This document shows positions 36,501 through 43,476 of a DNA stretch of 64,000 nucleotides, piece after piece. Made by a program: the position numbers and the translations under genes. Source of the DNA: Nocardia flavorosea (GTDB lineage Bacteria > Actinomycetota > Actinomycetes > Mycobacteriales > Mycobacteriaceae); contig NZ_JADLQL010000006.1 of the NCBI RefSeq assembly GCF_015477805.1, forward strand, positions 1 through 64,000, read 5' to 3'. Every line of letters begins with the position of its first letter. Position 1 is the stretch's first letter. A model generated the notes under the pieces. It was not told where the DNA came from. It did no database searches and was given only the letters and a program-made list of their open reading frames with translations.

Positions 36501-37820
36501 ATCACGCAGCACCTCGACCCCGGAATACGCCGCGTAACCCAAGACTTCTCGCAGCCGGTCGGCGACGGCCCGTCCCCGGTCGGTCACCGACATCGGTGTG
36601 GCGAGGTCCACGTCGAGCAGGACCGAACTGGAGAAGTCCCCGACGAGACGGTCCACCTCGTCGTGCAGGGGCTCCCGGTCGAAGGCGGGCAGGTTGAGCA
36701 GGAAACGGTCGGTGCTGCTCCACGCCCCGATCGTTTCCGCGAATACCGTCGCGAGCACCCCGGCGGTGGTCAACCCGGCACGCTGTGCCCGCGCTCGCAA
36801 TCGTGCCGCACGCTCCGGGGACAGCCAGTGGCTGCGCCGGTCGATCCGCGCGCCGCCACCCGGCGCGTCGGCGGTCAGCAGCGGAAGTTCGGGCGCTGCG
36901 GGCAGTTCCGCCAGCTGCGTTCGCCACCACTGCCGGGCATGTTCCCGAGCGGTGGCACGCACCCGGCCACGGTCGGCGAGGTACTGGCCGTAGTGGTACT
37001 CCAGCGCAGGCAGTGCCCCGGAGCCGTGCTCGTAGAACATGGTCAGGTCGGCGAGGAGATTACGCAGGCTCAGCGCGTCGCCGGCGATCATGTCCAGGTC
37101 CAGGTGCACGCGGGTCCGGCCACCGGGCAGTAACGAGAGCTGGAGGTCGATGACCTCGCCCGCCCCGACATCCATGCGCCGGTGCGAGCAGGTGTCGCGG
37201 GTCGATGCCAGGCGCCGAAGCCGCTCCGGTTCGGGAAGTTCCCGCAGGTCGTGCACGACGAGTCCGGGCCAAGAGCCGAGCTCGGTCACCCACTGCATAC
37301 CGGTGCCGTCGATCGTCACCCGCAGCATGGGGTGCCGCGCGATCAGGTCCCGCATGGCGCGCTCGAGCCGGTCCGGTTCGACGCCTTCGTGATCGAATTC
37401 GCTGTAGAAGTGCGCGGCGACATCGCCCAGGTCTTGTGTCCGGGTGCGTCCGATCCAGAAGGCATGTTGCATCAACGCCAGCGGAAAGGGCTGCGAACAG
37501 TCGACGGCCACCGGCCGCTCGGTGCAGTCGGGTGGTTCGGCAACGCCGGTTTCGCTGTCGCCCAGGAGTTTCTGCCAGGCGTCGAGCGTCGGGGTCCGCA
37601 CGAGATCCCGGAATTCCACCCGTCTACCCGCTTTTCGCATGAGCCCGGAGATCCGCATAACGGTCACCGAATCGAGGCCCAGTGCCAGGAGATCGGCGTC
37701 GTCGGTCAGATCATCCACCGGTACACCGGTCAGGATGCTGACTTCCTGCCGTAGTCGGGCTACGCCCCAGGCCACCTCTTTCGTCGTTCCTACGAGTGGC
37801 AAACGGAGCTTTCCCTGCAT
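27564..37820 (-). CDS. NRPS1: ArCP-(Cy-A-T)x3
   Basis: A 3418-residue synthetase. An aryl carrier domain has its phosphopantetheine serine at residue 51 (LGLDSVTVM). Three Cy-A-T modules follow: Cy1 about 105-540 (DMIAGD), A1 560-1045, T1 Ser about 1098; Cy2 1150-1590 (DTLIAD), A2 1605-2145, T2 Ser about 2199; Cy3 2260-2720, A3 2737-3310, T3 Ser about 3367. Codes as I align them are A1 DLYSMGLVHK (Thr-like at the last positions, not Cys), A2 and A3 DLFNLSLIWK (Cys). No E or MT domain. A2 and A3 carry long extra loops between A2 and A3 core motifs and share near-identical DNA. I start at ATG 37820 because the longer frame would read through the Zur-type box; GGGA lies 8 bases upstream. Confidence 0.95.
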   Translation of the reverse strand: MQGKLRLPLVGTTKEVAWGVARLRQEVSILTGVPVDDLTDDADLLALGLDSVTVMRISGLMRKAGRRVEFRDLVRTPTLDAWQKLLGDSETGVAEPPDCTERPVAVDCSQPFPLALMQHAFWIGRTRTQDLGDVAAHFYSEFDHEGVEPDRLERAMRDLIARHPMLRVTIDGTGMQWVTELGSWPGLVVHDLRELPEPERLRRLASTRDTCSHRRMDVGAGEVIDLQLSLLPGGRTRVHLDLDMIAGDALSLRNLLADLTMFYEHGSGALPALEYHYGQYLADRGRVRATAREHARQWWRTQLAELPAAPELPLLTADAPGGGARIDRRSHWLSPERAARLRARAQRAGLTTAGVLATVFAETIGAWSSTDRFLLNLPAFDREPLHDEVDRLVGDFSSSVLLDVDLATPMSVTDRGRAVADRLREVLGYAAYSGVEVLRDLSRAGDGERVLAPVVYTSALSLGELYAPEVRKCLGDPVWTISQGPQVWLDAQVTEFDGGILLNWDARVSLFPAGLLDTMFDAYVRFVELLLDDPGAWDRPSPWPVTAHRHSEIALAPALPLHRRFFDRAATEPDRTALIAGGTTIAYGELSTRARRMARLLRDKGIGRGDSVAITLPKGVDQIVAALGVLAAGATYVPSGIDLPPARRTQVYRRAGARLVITDRDTVTAGSWPADIEPVHPEQAGAADPLPRIVEVDPEDVMYVIFTSGSTGTPKGVEIPHRAVAATVDAVNGRFGIGADDRTIALSALDFDLSAYDLFAFLAFGGSVVVIEEAQRRDAAAWADLIRRWDVTVVSAVPALLDMLLTAASDSGLGSALRLVMLGGDRVTVDLPGRLRRVVPGCRFAGLGGMTEAAVHATVCEVDTVDPGWSSVPYGVPLPHAGCRVVDRHGRDCPDWAAGELWVTGLGLAHGYRGDPERTAERFVEHDGIRWYRTGDLVRYRSDGTLEFLGRTDHQVKIRGHRIELGEIEAVLAEHPGITAAAAAVLEKPTRSLGAVIAATGSGSADLTDEALRLWLGKRLPGYMVPRVFVRSAELPITRNGKIDRAAVHTTLAAVASHRGTESAAPRGRLERIVADAWAAVLDIGEIRRDDDFFALGGDSLLATRLIRRLLAEGVAGADLAHLFTTRTLAAFAATLTTGTATASPEIVPEPAHRNEPFPLTDIQVAYWLGRSDDFDLGGIGAQLYIEYDWPGIDAARLESAWNRVIDRHSMLRAVITADGAQRVLDEVSTYRIPVVEAAVAAVRDEMADSLADAGRWPLFDIRVVRDGADTRVCAAFDTLIADGLSVMVLLSEWTRLYAEPDAVLPELGLDFRDYVRSCAPSEAEVRAALSYWRSRLPELPPGPQLPLRVSPATVQRPRFVRREVCLDADVWSRIAVRARGFGVTPSVVLLACYTWILGNWSAQRDLTVTLTRFDRRDVHPDIMRVVGDFSSLLLVADRPVERESWLGRMRRLQEQLWSDLDHQQVSAVRVLRELARNSEAPTEPVPVVFTSMLGVDDELARSVRWPDYTRTQTPQVWLDHQVIELPEGLLLSWDSVDELFPDGLVDEMLTAYHRLLAGLAEMDWEQPLGTASPTLPPHQQVVRDLVNSTTWPGPFDALDPANNRLLHTAMFDVAAEDPGRTALVDGGVPVSFGELAEGSRRVAALLAARGVRPGDVVAVCAVRGVGQVAALYGVLAVGAAYVPVAVDQPVQRRAAILEQAGVVAVLTDDIGRFAAAAGGGDLRGAAGVAVRRRPDGSDGTDSIGLDGDAEFTDAGALADQPDQSGVTGNGVVRYCAPVAERAPVVALADARYHEPAPVYRGSGTDLAYVIFTSGSTGVPKGVEIEHGQAVNTLADLQERYRLGAQDRVLAVAAVDFDLSVFDLFGVLGAGGSAVLVADADRRDPGRWLALVCEHGVTVWNTVPAMLDMLLTVAESGPGLSSTLRLALVSGDWVGLDLPGRLAALAEPCRLVALGGATEAAIWSNFFEVGNVDPKWSSIPYGRPLRNQRFRVVDEYGRDRPDRVPGELLIGGAGVARGYRGRPDLTAASFFEEDGIRWYRTGDLGRYRPDGVLEFLGRADRQVKIRGYRVELGEIEQAITAHPEVRRAFALAVGERAQARLVAFVEPGLPGDLTTFLADRVPAGWAPELIALPNPPLTGNGKIDHAALVRRAEAATAGTAGAERAEPLHPGPETRIGRIWQEVLGGELPGRNTNFFAAGGDSLSATRLVSRLSQNLGITVRLREFFTDPTIAGLGHLHTEADAAVPGEQLRTVSVAPVLTSDSAHRLDPFGTTDIQAAYWLGRSDDFDLGGIGAQLYFEYDLPGLDVGRLARSWNRVIERHPMLRAVIGADGRQRVLPEIPEYRIAVVEADGDFPGAAAALREVMAGGALDAGTWPLFDIRVLHAGAKARVCVVFDSLVVDGLSALVLISEWTRWYRDPGLELAPLTIEFRDYVTNCAPSEAEVRAALSYWRSRLPELPPGPQLPLRVLPATVQRPRFVRRERRLDPAVWHGIVSRARGFGVTPSVVLLACYTWILGNWSAQRELTVTLTRFDRRDVHPDIMRVVGDFSSLLLVADHPVEKETWLARVRRLQEQLWSDLDHQQVSAVRVLRELARESAVPAEPVPVVFTSMLGVDDELAGSVRWPDYTRTQTPQVWLDHQVIELPEGLLLSWDSVDELFPDGLVEEMLTAYHRLLAGLGELDWEQPLDMALPALPPRQRATRDSVNDTAWPRPGHETDSEHPTSSGNAPEPGSLLHTGMFDIAAVDPGRTALVDGGVPVSFGELAEGSRRVAALLAARGVRPGDVVAVCAVRGVGQVAALYGVLAVGAAYVPVAVDQPVQRRAAILEQAGVVAVLTDDIGRFAAAAGGGDLRGAAGVAVRRRPGGPGGIGPDGAAEFMAAGGVVDGAGAVDRGGAVQVAGSGGGAGCGSPSGALADQPDQSGVTGDDVARACAPVAERAPVVALADARYHEPAPVYRGSRTDLAYVIFTSGSTGVPKGVEIEHGSAVNTLEDLRDRYDLGARDRVLALAAVDFDLSVFDLFGVLGAGGSAVLVPDEDRRDPGRWLALIREHSVTVWNTVPAMLDMLLTVADSRAVPLPSLRLALSSGDWVGLDLPGRLAALSEDCRFIALGGATEAAIWSNFFEVGNVDPEWTSIPYGRPLRNQQFRVVDEYGRDRPDRVPGELLIGGAGVARGYRGRPDLTAASFFEEDGIRWYRTGDLGRYRPDGVLEFLGRADRQVKIRGHRVELGEIEQAITAHPEVRRAFALAVGERAQARLVAFVEPEAPPAAADRTGPTRLPGNLPDFLADRIPPAWIPELVPLIDPPLTANGKVDHATLARRAETAIRTPVSEAGEPIHPGLETRIARVWAETLGAAPPDRHTSFFGVGGDSLSATRLVSRLGRELGITVTLREFFTTPTIAGLVRNQPPNGIDLEEGAL
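29236..29582 (-). repeat. copy 1 of a 347-bp repeat inside NRPS1 (module 3 A domain)
   Basis: By eye this block matches 32620-32966 without a difference I could find, at a constant offset of 3384 bases. It encodes the front of the A domain (VSFGELAEGSRRV to AAGGGDLRGAAG). Flanking sequence diverges sharply, the mark of recent recombination between modules. Confidence 0.85.
32620..32966 (-). repeat. copy 2 of a 347-bp repeat inside NRPS1 (module 2 A domain)
   Basis: Partner of 29236-29582. Further strongly similar blocks lie at about 28100-28440 versus 31570-31900 and 29790-30270 versus 33150-33630, so modules 2 and 3 arose by duplication or are kept alike by gene conversion. Confidence 0.85.
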
Positions 37821-37839
37821 CACAGTCCCAACTAGCAAA

Positions 37840-37858
37840 CGATAACCATTTTCATTAG
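37840..37858. promoter_or_regulatory. Zur/Fur-type box between NRPS1 and O-methyltransferase operons
   Basis: On the minus strand AATGAAAATGGTTATCGTT, matching the other boxes. It sits 20 bp ahead of the NRPS1 ATG and directly upstream of the plus-strand -10 TATAAT (37862-37867), so one bound repressor would shut both biosynthetic operons. Confidence 0.85.
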
Positions 37859-37861
37859 TGC

Positions 37862-37867
37862 TATAAT
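37862..37867 (+). promoter_or_regulatory. -10 element for the O-methyltransferase operon
   Basis: A consensus TATAAT about 100 bp upstream of the ATG at 37966. The Zur-type box covers the expected spacer, with a weak -35 region near 37840. Confidence 0.65.
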
Positions 37868-37965
37868 TTACGACGTGCCGACGGCTTCGGTCAAGCGACC
37901 TCTTCCGTTCGGCGATACGAAACACAGTGGCGCCGAACCTCTTCGGCAGAACACAGGAAGTAGGC

Positions 37966-38979
37966 ATGGCAGCTCACCAGCGACTCATGAACATGATGTT
38001 CGGAACGATCTGCTCCCAAGTCGTCGGCACCGCCGCCCGCCTCGGGCTCGCCGATCACCTCGGCGACAACGAACTCGACCACCGCGAACTGGCCGAGCTC
38101 ACCGACACCCACCCCGGCGCACTCGCGCGGCTCCTGCGCGCACTGGCCGCGTTGGAGATCGTCATCGAAACCCACCCCGGCACATTTCGATTGGGTGCGG
38201 CGGGTCTGCCGCTGCGCACCGACCGCCCGGACTCCCAGGCGGCGGCCGTACTGCTGTTCACCGACCCGGCCCTGCTGGATTCCTGGAAACTCACCGAGGA
38301 GGCGGTACGCACCGGACAGCCGACCTTCGCCGGGCTCTACGGCACCGACTTCTTCAGCTTCCTCGCCACCAAACCGGAATTGTCCGAACGGTTCAACGCG
38401 ACGATGCGGCAGGTCAGCCTGCCCATCGCACAGCTGATCCCGGTGAGCTACGACTTCACCCGGTACCACACCGTGATCGATATCGGCGGCGGCGACGGCA
38501 CTCTGCTCGCGCAGATCCTGCACGGTGCCCGCGCATCACACGGCGTGGTCTTCGATTCGCCCACCGGTGTCGCCGAGGCCAGCGCGACCCTCACCGCGGC
38601 GGGGGTCGCCGATCGCTGCCGCATCACAGCCGGCGACTTCTTCTCCGCGGTACCCCAGGGCGGAGACCTGTACGTACTCAAGAACATCCTGCACGACTGG
38701 GACGACGAGCGCTGCGTCACCATTCTCGAGCAGTGTCATAAGGCGATGCCCGCCGGCGGGCGCCTGCTGATCGTGGAATCCGTACTTCCCGATGCGGTCG
38801 ATACCGCGAATCCTGCCCCCTACCTCACCGATATCAGCATGCTCGTCAATATGGGCGGCCAGGAACGGACCCGCAACGAGTACGAAACACTGTGCCGCCG
38901 TGCGGGTTTCGAAGTCACCGCGGTGCACCCGACTGTTCTGCCCACGTCGTACTCGCTGATCGAGGCAACACCGGTCTGA
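37966..38979 (+). CDS. O-methyltransferase (plant-type dimerising fold, family 2)
   Basis: A 337-residue methyltransferase with an N-terminal winged-helix dimerisation domain (about 1-90) and a C-terminal SAM domain. The glycine loop VIDIGGGDGTLLAQI is near residue 170, and the catalytic histidine region is LKNILHDWDDERC near 245, as in hydroxyneurosporene/aclacinomycin-type O-methyltransferases. The start at 37966 follows AGGAAG; a GTG 13 codons earlier lacks a good site. It opens a plus-strand operon with P450, halogenase-like and salicylate synthase genes, divergent from NRPS1 under a shared Zur-type box. A phenol or ring hydroxyl is the likely acceptor. Confidence 0.9.
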   Translation: MAAHQRLMNMMFGTICSQVVGTAARLGLADHLGDNELDHRELAELTDTHPGALARLLRALAALEIVIETHPGTFRLGAAGLPLRTDRPDSQAAAVLLFTDPALLDSWKLTEEAVRTGQPTFAGLYGTDFFSFLATKPELSERFNATMRQVSLPIAQLIPVSYDFTRYHTVIDIGGGDGTLLAQILHGARASHGVVFDSPTGVAEASATLTAAGVADRCRITAGDFFSAVPQGGDLYVLKNILHDWDDERCVTILEQCHKAMPAGGRLLIVESVLPDAVDTANPAPYLTDISMLVNMGGQERTRNEYETLCRRAGFEVTAVHPTVLPTSYSLIEATPV

Positions 38980-38992
38980 ACGGATATACCTC

Positions 38993-40225
38993 ATGCTCGA
39001 CAAGTCCCGGCCGATCGTGGTCGACCTGCTGTCCGAAGACTTCCACGAACGGGCCCACACCGTCTACGACGAGCTGCGCGCCCTGGCACCGGTCGTCTTC
39101 GCCGAACTTCCGCAACAACCGGGCCGGGGATTCTGGATGATCACCGGATATGCGGCCGCCGAAACCGCACTGCGCGATCACCGGCTGGCGAACAACCCCC
39201 GCGCACTCCTGTCTCCCGAACAACTCGCCGCCAGAGCACGCGCCCGGATCCCGGAGCCACCGCACACCATGCTGCTGTCCGACCCGCCGGAACACACCCG
39301 GCTACGGCGGGCCGCGCAGCAGGCGTTCACGTCCCGCTCGGTCACCGCGTTGCGCCCCGCAGTGGTCCGCCATGCCGGACGGCTCCTGGACGAGGCGGAA
39401 AAGGCGGCCCGAGCCGGCGACGGCACTGTCGACCTGCTGCACACCTATGCCTATCCCCTGTCGCTGACCGTACTCGGGGAGATCCTCGGCTTTCCCGAAG
39501 CGTGGCACCCCGGCCTGCACGACCTCGCTGTTCGAGCGGCCACCGCGTCCACCCCGCTGTCCGGCCCCGACCCCGCCCTGCGCGACCAGCTCGAGAGCTA
39601 CACCGGCGATCTGGTCCTCCGCAAACGTGACAACCCCGGAGACGACCTGGTCAGCCGGCTCGTCTACCCGAAGTCCGGTAAGGACGCACTGTCCGACGGC
39701 GAACTGAGGGCCATGATCGGCCTGCTCGTCGCCGCGGGTTTCGAGACATCGGCCAGTCTCATCGCCAGCGCCACTCTGGCCCTACTCGGCGACCCCGACC
39801 AATGGGCGGCCCTACGCGACGAGCCGGTTCTCGCCGCCCCCACCGTGGAAGAGACCATGCGCTACTGGGGCCCCGTCGAATCGGCGACGATGCGCCTCGC
39901 GCTCGAACCGCTGGAACTCGGCGGCCGGCGCATCGAACGCGGCGATCGAGTCCTGGTGTTCACCGCCGCCGCCAACCGCGACCCCGCCCACGTCACCGAT
40001 CCACACCGCTTCGACATCCACCGCACGCCCCGGCCTCACCTCGGGTTCAGCGGCGGCATCCACAACTGCATGGGCGCCGCGCTGGCCCGCACCGAAGTCG
40101 CCATCGCCCTCACCACCCTCACCACCCGCTGGCCCCGGCTGCGCCTTGCGGCGCCGGCGGCCGAGTCGCGCTGGCGTCCCGGTATGGGACTGCGCGGCCT
40201 GCGTCGCCTGCCGGTACGCCCCTGA
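38993..40225 (+). CDS. cytochrome P450
   Basis: A 410-residue bacterial class P450. Marks are the I-helix AAGFETSAS, the ExxR in EETMRYWGP and the heme loop HLGFSGGIHNCMG with Cys about residue 357. It begins 13 bases after the O-methyltransferase stop and is followed by the halogenase-like gene in the same operon. This is the second P450 of the cluster; the pair allows two oxidations of the peptide or the aryl starter. The substrate is not predictable from sequence. Confidence 0.92.
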   Translation: MLDKSRPIVVDLLSEDFHERAHTVYDELRALAPVVFAELPQQPGRGFWMITGYAAAETALRDHRLANNPRALLSPEQLAARARARIPEPPHTMLLSDPPEHTRLRRAAQQAFTSRSVTALRPAVVRHAGRLLDEAEKAARAGDGTVDLLHTYAYPLSLTVLGEILGFPEAWHPGLHDLAVRAATASTPLSGPDPALRDQLESYTGDLVLRKRDNPGDDLVSRLVYPKSGKDALSDGELRAMIGLLVAAGFETSASLIASATLALLGDPDQWAALRDEPVLAAPTVEETMRYWGPVESATMRLALEPLELGGRRIERGDRVLVFTAAANRDPAHVTDPHRFDIHRTPRPHLGFSGGIHNCMGAALARTEVAIALTTLTTRWPRLRLAAPAAESRWRPGMGLRGLRRLPVRP

Positions 40226-40298
40226 ACCCGGCCATCTCGTGAATCCGGGCACCGCTTCCGCGGCCGGGCACCAGTACAAGAGCACAAGGAGTTCGATC

Positions 40299-41888
40299 AT
40301 GTCATCCCCGACCGACGCCCAGTACGATGTCGCCATTCTGGGCGCCGGAATCGCCGGCAGCACCCTGGCCACCATCCTGGCCCGTCACAAACTGAAGGTC
40401 CTGCTCATCGACTCGGGCCTACATCCACGCTTCGCCATCGGCGAATCCACCATTCCGCACGCGACGACCACGATGCATATCCTCGCCGAGCGTTACGACA
40501 TCCCTGAATTCAAGGCGCTGGCCAACTTCGCCGACACCGCCGAGCATGTGACCAAGACCTGCGGGCAGAAACAGAACTTCGGGTTCGTCTACCACGAGCA
40601 AGGCCGGCCCGCCGATCCGGGCAAAGCAAATCAGGTCGTCCTGGCCTCCGGGTACCGCCGCGCCGAATCGCATTGGTTCCGGCAGGATATCGACTCCTAC
40701 GCATTCCACCTCGCCGTTCACTACGGCGCAGAGGCCCGGCAGCACACCCGTATCGACGATATCGAGATCGACCCCGCCCGCGGCGCCCGGCTGCGCTCCA
40801 CATCCGGTGCGGCGTTCGAGGCGAAGTATCTGGTGGACGCCACCGGCTTCCGCTCGGTGCTGGCCGATCGGTTCGGGCTCCGCGAACAACCCACCCGGGC
40901 GCGCACCCACTCCCGTTCCCTGTTCACCCATATGATCGGCGTGCAACCGTTCGACGATATCGCACCGGTCCACTACAACCCGCCGACCCGGTGGCACAAC
41001 GGAACCCTGCACCACGTCTTCGACGGCGGCTGGCTCTGGGTGATCCCGTTCGACAACAACGACAAATCGATGAATCCGCTGTGCAGTGTCGGACTCACCC
41101 TGACCGGCAGCGCGGTTTTCGACGACCGGCCGGCGCCGGAACAGGAATTCGATGATTTCCTCGAGCGATTCCCGGCCGTGGCGAAACAATTCGAGAATGC
41201 CACGGCCGTCCGGCCCTGGGTGAGTACCGGACGTCTGCAATATTCTGCATCCGATACGGTGGGGGACCGTTTCTGCCTGACCGCACAGTCCGCCGGGGCA
41301 ATCGACGCACTGTTCTCCCGCGGGCTCGCGAACTCCTTCCAAACCGTGAACGCCCTGGCCTGGCGGATCATCGAAGCCGCACGCGACGATGACTGGTCGA
41401 CCGAGAAGTTCGCCGGTCTCGACGCACTCCAGCAGCGCATGTACGACGTGCACGACGATCTCGCCTACTCGTCGTATGTGGGATTTCGCCACTATGCCCT
41501 GTGGGACGCGATCTTCCGGGTGTGGCACACCTACAGCTTCTACACCGACGCTGCCTTGGAACACGCCTTGTCCAGGTATTTCACCAGTCAGGACGATCAG
41601 GTGTTCCGGGCTCTGGAACCCGGTGACTCCCCGCTGACGCAGGCGGTGCGAGGGCTACTGGCCGATGCGCGCACGACCTGCGAAGCGGTCGATCGCGGCG
41701 AGTTGACGCCCACGGACGCTGCGACGGCGATCATCGACCGGATCAACCGGGAACGGTTCTTCCCCGACTACCTGCCCCACGGGAACCCGGAACTCAAATA
41801 CATCGACATCTCCCAGGACAAGGCGATGGATTTCATGCGGTGGACCCGCGCCGAGGCACCGCGGTGGATCAAAGAATCGTTTGCCTGA
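40299..41888 (+). CDS. FAD-dependent halogenase-like oxygenase
   Basis: A 529-residue flavoprotein of the tryptophan/phenol halogenase superfamily. The FAD loop is ILGAGIAGSTLA at residue 14, FAIGESTIPHAT near 45 matches the halogenase GESxxP segment, and WLWVIPF near 245 fits WxWxIP, used to separate halogenases from plain monooxygenases. The catalytic lysine of Trp halogenases is not clear to me, so halogenation versus hydroxylation is open. AAGGAG lies 8 bases before the ATG. It follows the P450 in the operon and precedes salicylate synthase, making the aryl ring a natural target. It would need reduced flavin; the only flavin reductase nearby (16812-17523) is frameshifted. Confidence 0.85.
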   Translation: MSSPTDAQYDVAILGAGIAGSTLATILARHKLKVLLIDSGLHPRFAIGESTIPHATTTMHILAERYDIPEFKALANFADTAEHVTKTCGQKQNFGFVYHEQGRPADPGKANQVVLASGYRRAESHWFRQDIDSYAFHLAVHYGAEARQHTRIDDIEIDPARGARLRSTSGAAFEAKYLVDATGFRSVLADRFGLREQPTRARTHSRSLFTHMIGVQPFDDIAPVHYNPPTRWHNGTLHHVFDGGWLWVIPFDNNDKSMNPLCSVGLTLTGSAVFDDRPAPEQEFDDFLERFPAVAKQFENATAVRPWVSTGRLQYSASDTVGDRFCLTAQSAGAIDALFSRGLANSFQTVNALAWRIIEAARDDDWSTEKFAGLDALQQRMYDVHDDLAYSSYVGFRHYALWDAIFRVWHTYSFYTDAALEHALSRYFTSQDDQVFRALEPGDSPLTQAVRGLLADARTTCEAVDRGELTPTDAATAIIDRINRERFFPDYLPHGNPELKYIDISQDKAMDFMRWTRAEAPRWIKESFA

Positions 41889-41985
41889 CCCTGCGCCGAA
41901 ATCCGGGAGACGACCGGTCGGCGCGGTTCCGATCGCGACTGCTCGTCTCCCGGACGGCATCTCCTCGAACCGGATTGCGAGAACG

Positions 41986-43317
41986 ATGAACCGGCCCACC
42001 ACCCTCGGCATCGACGACTGTGCGCATACCGTGCACTCGCACAACACCGACCCTTTGAACTTGGCCGCCGCCGTGGCGGCCTCCGGACGGCTCACCGACT
42101 ACGTCGTCTACGAACAGCCGGGACGCTGGTACGTGGCCGGCAATCCGATCGGCGCGGTGACCGTCGGACCCGGCCGCCTGCACAGCACCCTCGGCGGCGA
42201 CCACACCGAATCCTGGAGCGGTAACCCCTGGCCACGGATCCACGCCGCACTCGGCCGGGCACCGGTACCCGGGTGGCGTGCCTACGGCTGGGCCTGCTTC
42301 GAACTCTATCGCCCGGACACCGCCGCACCGGACGATATTCTCGCCCACTTCATGGTCCCCGGCGTGGAACTGGAGATCACCGAAACCGAGGTGCACATCC
42401 GTCGCTACGGCGCGCCGTTCGAATTCGAACTACCGCATACCTCCGCCCCCGCGCCGGCGCCCACACCCGTACCTGTCGACACGGTCGATACCGCCTACCT
42501 GGTGCGAGTGCAGGATGCGCTGGACCGGATCCGGCACGGCGAGTTCCACAAAGTGATCATGTCCCGCCGAGTGGACGTGCCGTTCGCGGTGGATATGCCC
42601 GCCAGCTACGCCGCGGTCCGCCGGATGAACGCCCCGGCCCGCTCGTTCCTGCTGGACCTCGGCGGCTGGCAGGCAGCCGGTGTCAGCCCGGAGACCGTTC
42701 TCGAAGCCGACGGCGCCGGGCTGGCCACCACCCAGCCGCTGGCCGGTACCCGCGCCCGAACCGGTGACGCAGAACGCGACCGGGCGCTGCGCGACGATCT
42801 GCTCTCCGACCCGAAAGAGATCTACGAGCACGCCACCTCCGTGCGGCTGGCCTACACCGAACTCGACAGTGTCGGCAGCCCCACGCGGGTCAGCGAATTC
42901 CTCACCGTGAAAGAGCGCGGCAGCGTCCAACACCTCGCGTCGCGGGTCGAAACCCTGTTACCCGCCGGCCGGACTTCCTGGGACGCCCTCGCCGCTGTGT
43001 ATCCCGCCATCACGGCGTCCGGTATTCCCAAAGCACCCGCCTGCGCCGCGATCGACGACCTCGAACCCGGCACCCGCGGCCTCTACAGCGGTGCCGTCGT
43101 ACGAGCCGACAGCACCGGATCTCTCGATGCCGCGCTCGTGCTGCGCGCGGTCTATCAACGCGGTGGGCGAAGCTGGCTGCGTGCCGGAGCCGGCGTGGTC
43201 ACCGGCTCGACCCCCGCACGCGAACACGAGGAGACCTGCGAAAAACTGGCGTGTATCGCCCCCTACCTCGTGCCCGTGCGGTCCGGAAGCCCGGGGCCGG
43301 CCCCGGCGGGAGCATGA
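41986..43317 (+). CDS. salicylate synthase (MbtI/Irp9 type)
   Basis: A 443-residue chorismate-utilising enzyme converting chorismate via isochorismate to salicylate, like MbtI (450 residues). Close matches to MbtI include FHKVIMSRRVDVPFAVD, RSFLLDLGGW, TTQPLAGTRAR, DPKEIYEHA, VKERGSVQHLAS, PAITASGIPKAPA, RGLYSGAVV and the C-terminal AGAGVV ... EETCEKL. These include the Mg-binding glutamates and catalytic residues of the family. I start at ATG 41986 where the protein aligns in length; an upstream TTG (41881) adds 35 unrelated residues. It is the last gene of the plus operon and provides the NRPS1 aryl starter. Confidence 0.95.
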   Translation: MNRPTTLGIDDCAHTVHSHNTDPLNLAAAVAASGRLTDYVVYEQPGRWYVAGNPIGAVTVGPGRLHSTLGGDHTESWSGNPWPRIHAALGRAPVPGWRAYGWACFELYRPDTAAPDDILAHFMVPGVELEITETEVHIRRYGAPFEFELPHTSAPAPAPTPVPVDTVDTAYLVRVQDALDRIRHGEFHKVIMSRRVDVPFAVDMPASYAAVRRMNAPARSFLLDLGGWQAAGVSPETVLEADGAGLATTQPLAGTRARTGDAERDRALRDDLLSDPKEIYEHATSVRLAYTELDSVGSPTRVSEFLTVKERGSVQHLASRVETLLPAGRTSWDALAAVYPAITASGIPKAPACAAIDDLEPGTRGLYSGAVVRADSTGSLDAALVLRAVYQRGGRSWLRAGAGVVTGSTPAREHEETCEKLACIAPYLVPVRSGSPGPAPAGA

Positions 43318-43426
43318 CCGGAAAGACCTCTGGCCGCTGTCCCCGTACCTGACGCCGGGACCACCCGCGTAGGGCTCGGAACCACCGTGGCAGCGATTAG
43401 CGATCCTGCGCAGAACCGCATACCAC

Positions 43427-43460
43427 CGCCCTCGTCTCCGATTATCCGGTGACGAGGGCG
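43427..43460. terminator. bidirectional hairpin terminator
   Basis: CGCCCTCGTC (43427-43436) pairs perfectly with GACGAGGGCG (43451-43460) over a 14-base loop, placed between the convergent salicylate synthase and ABC transporter operons. Confidence 0.75.
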
Positions 43461-43476
43461 ATGGGCCCTCCCAGAA

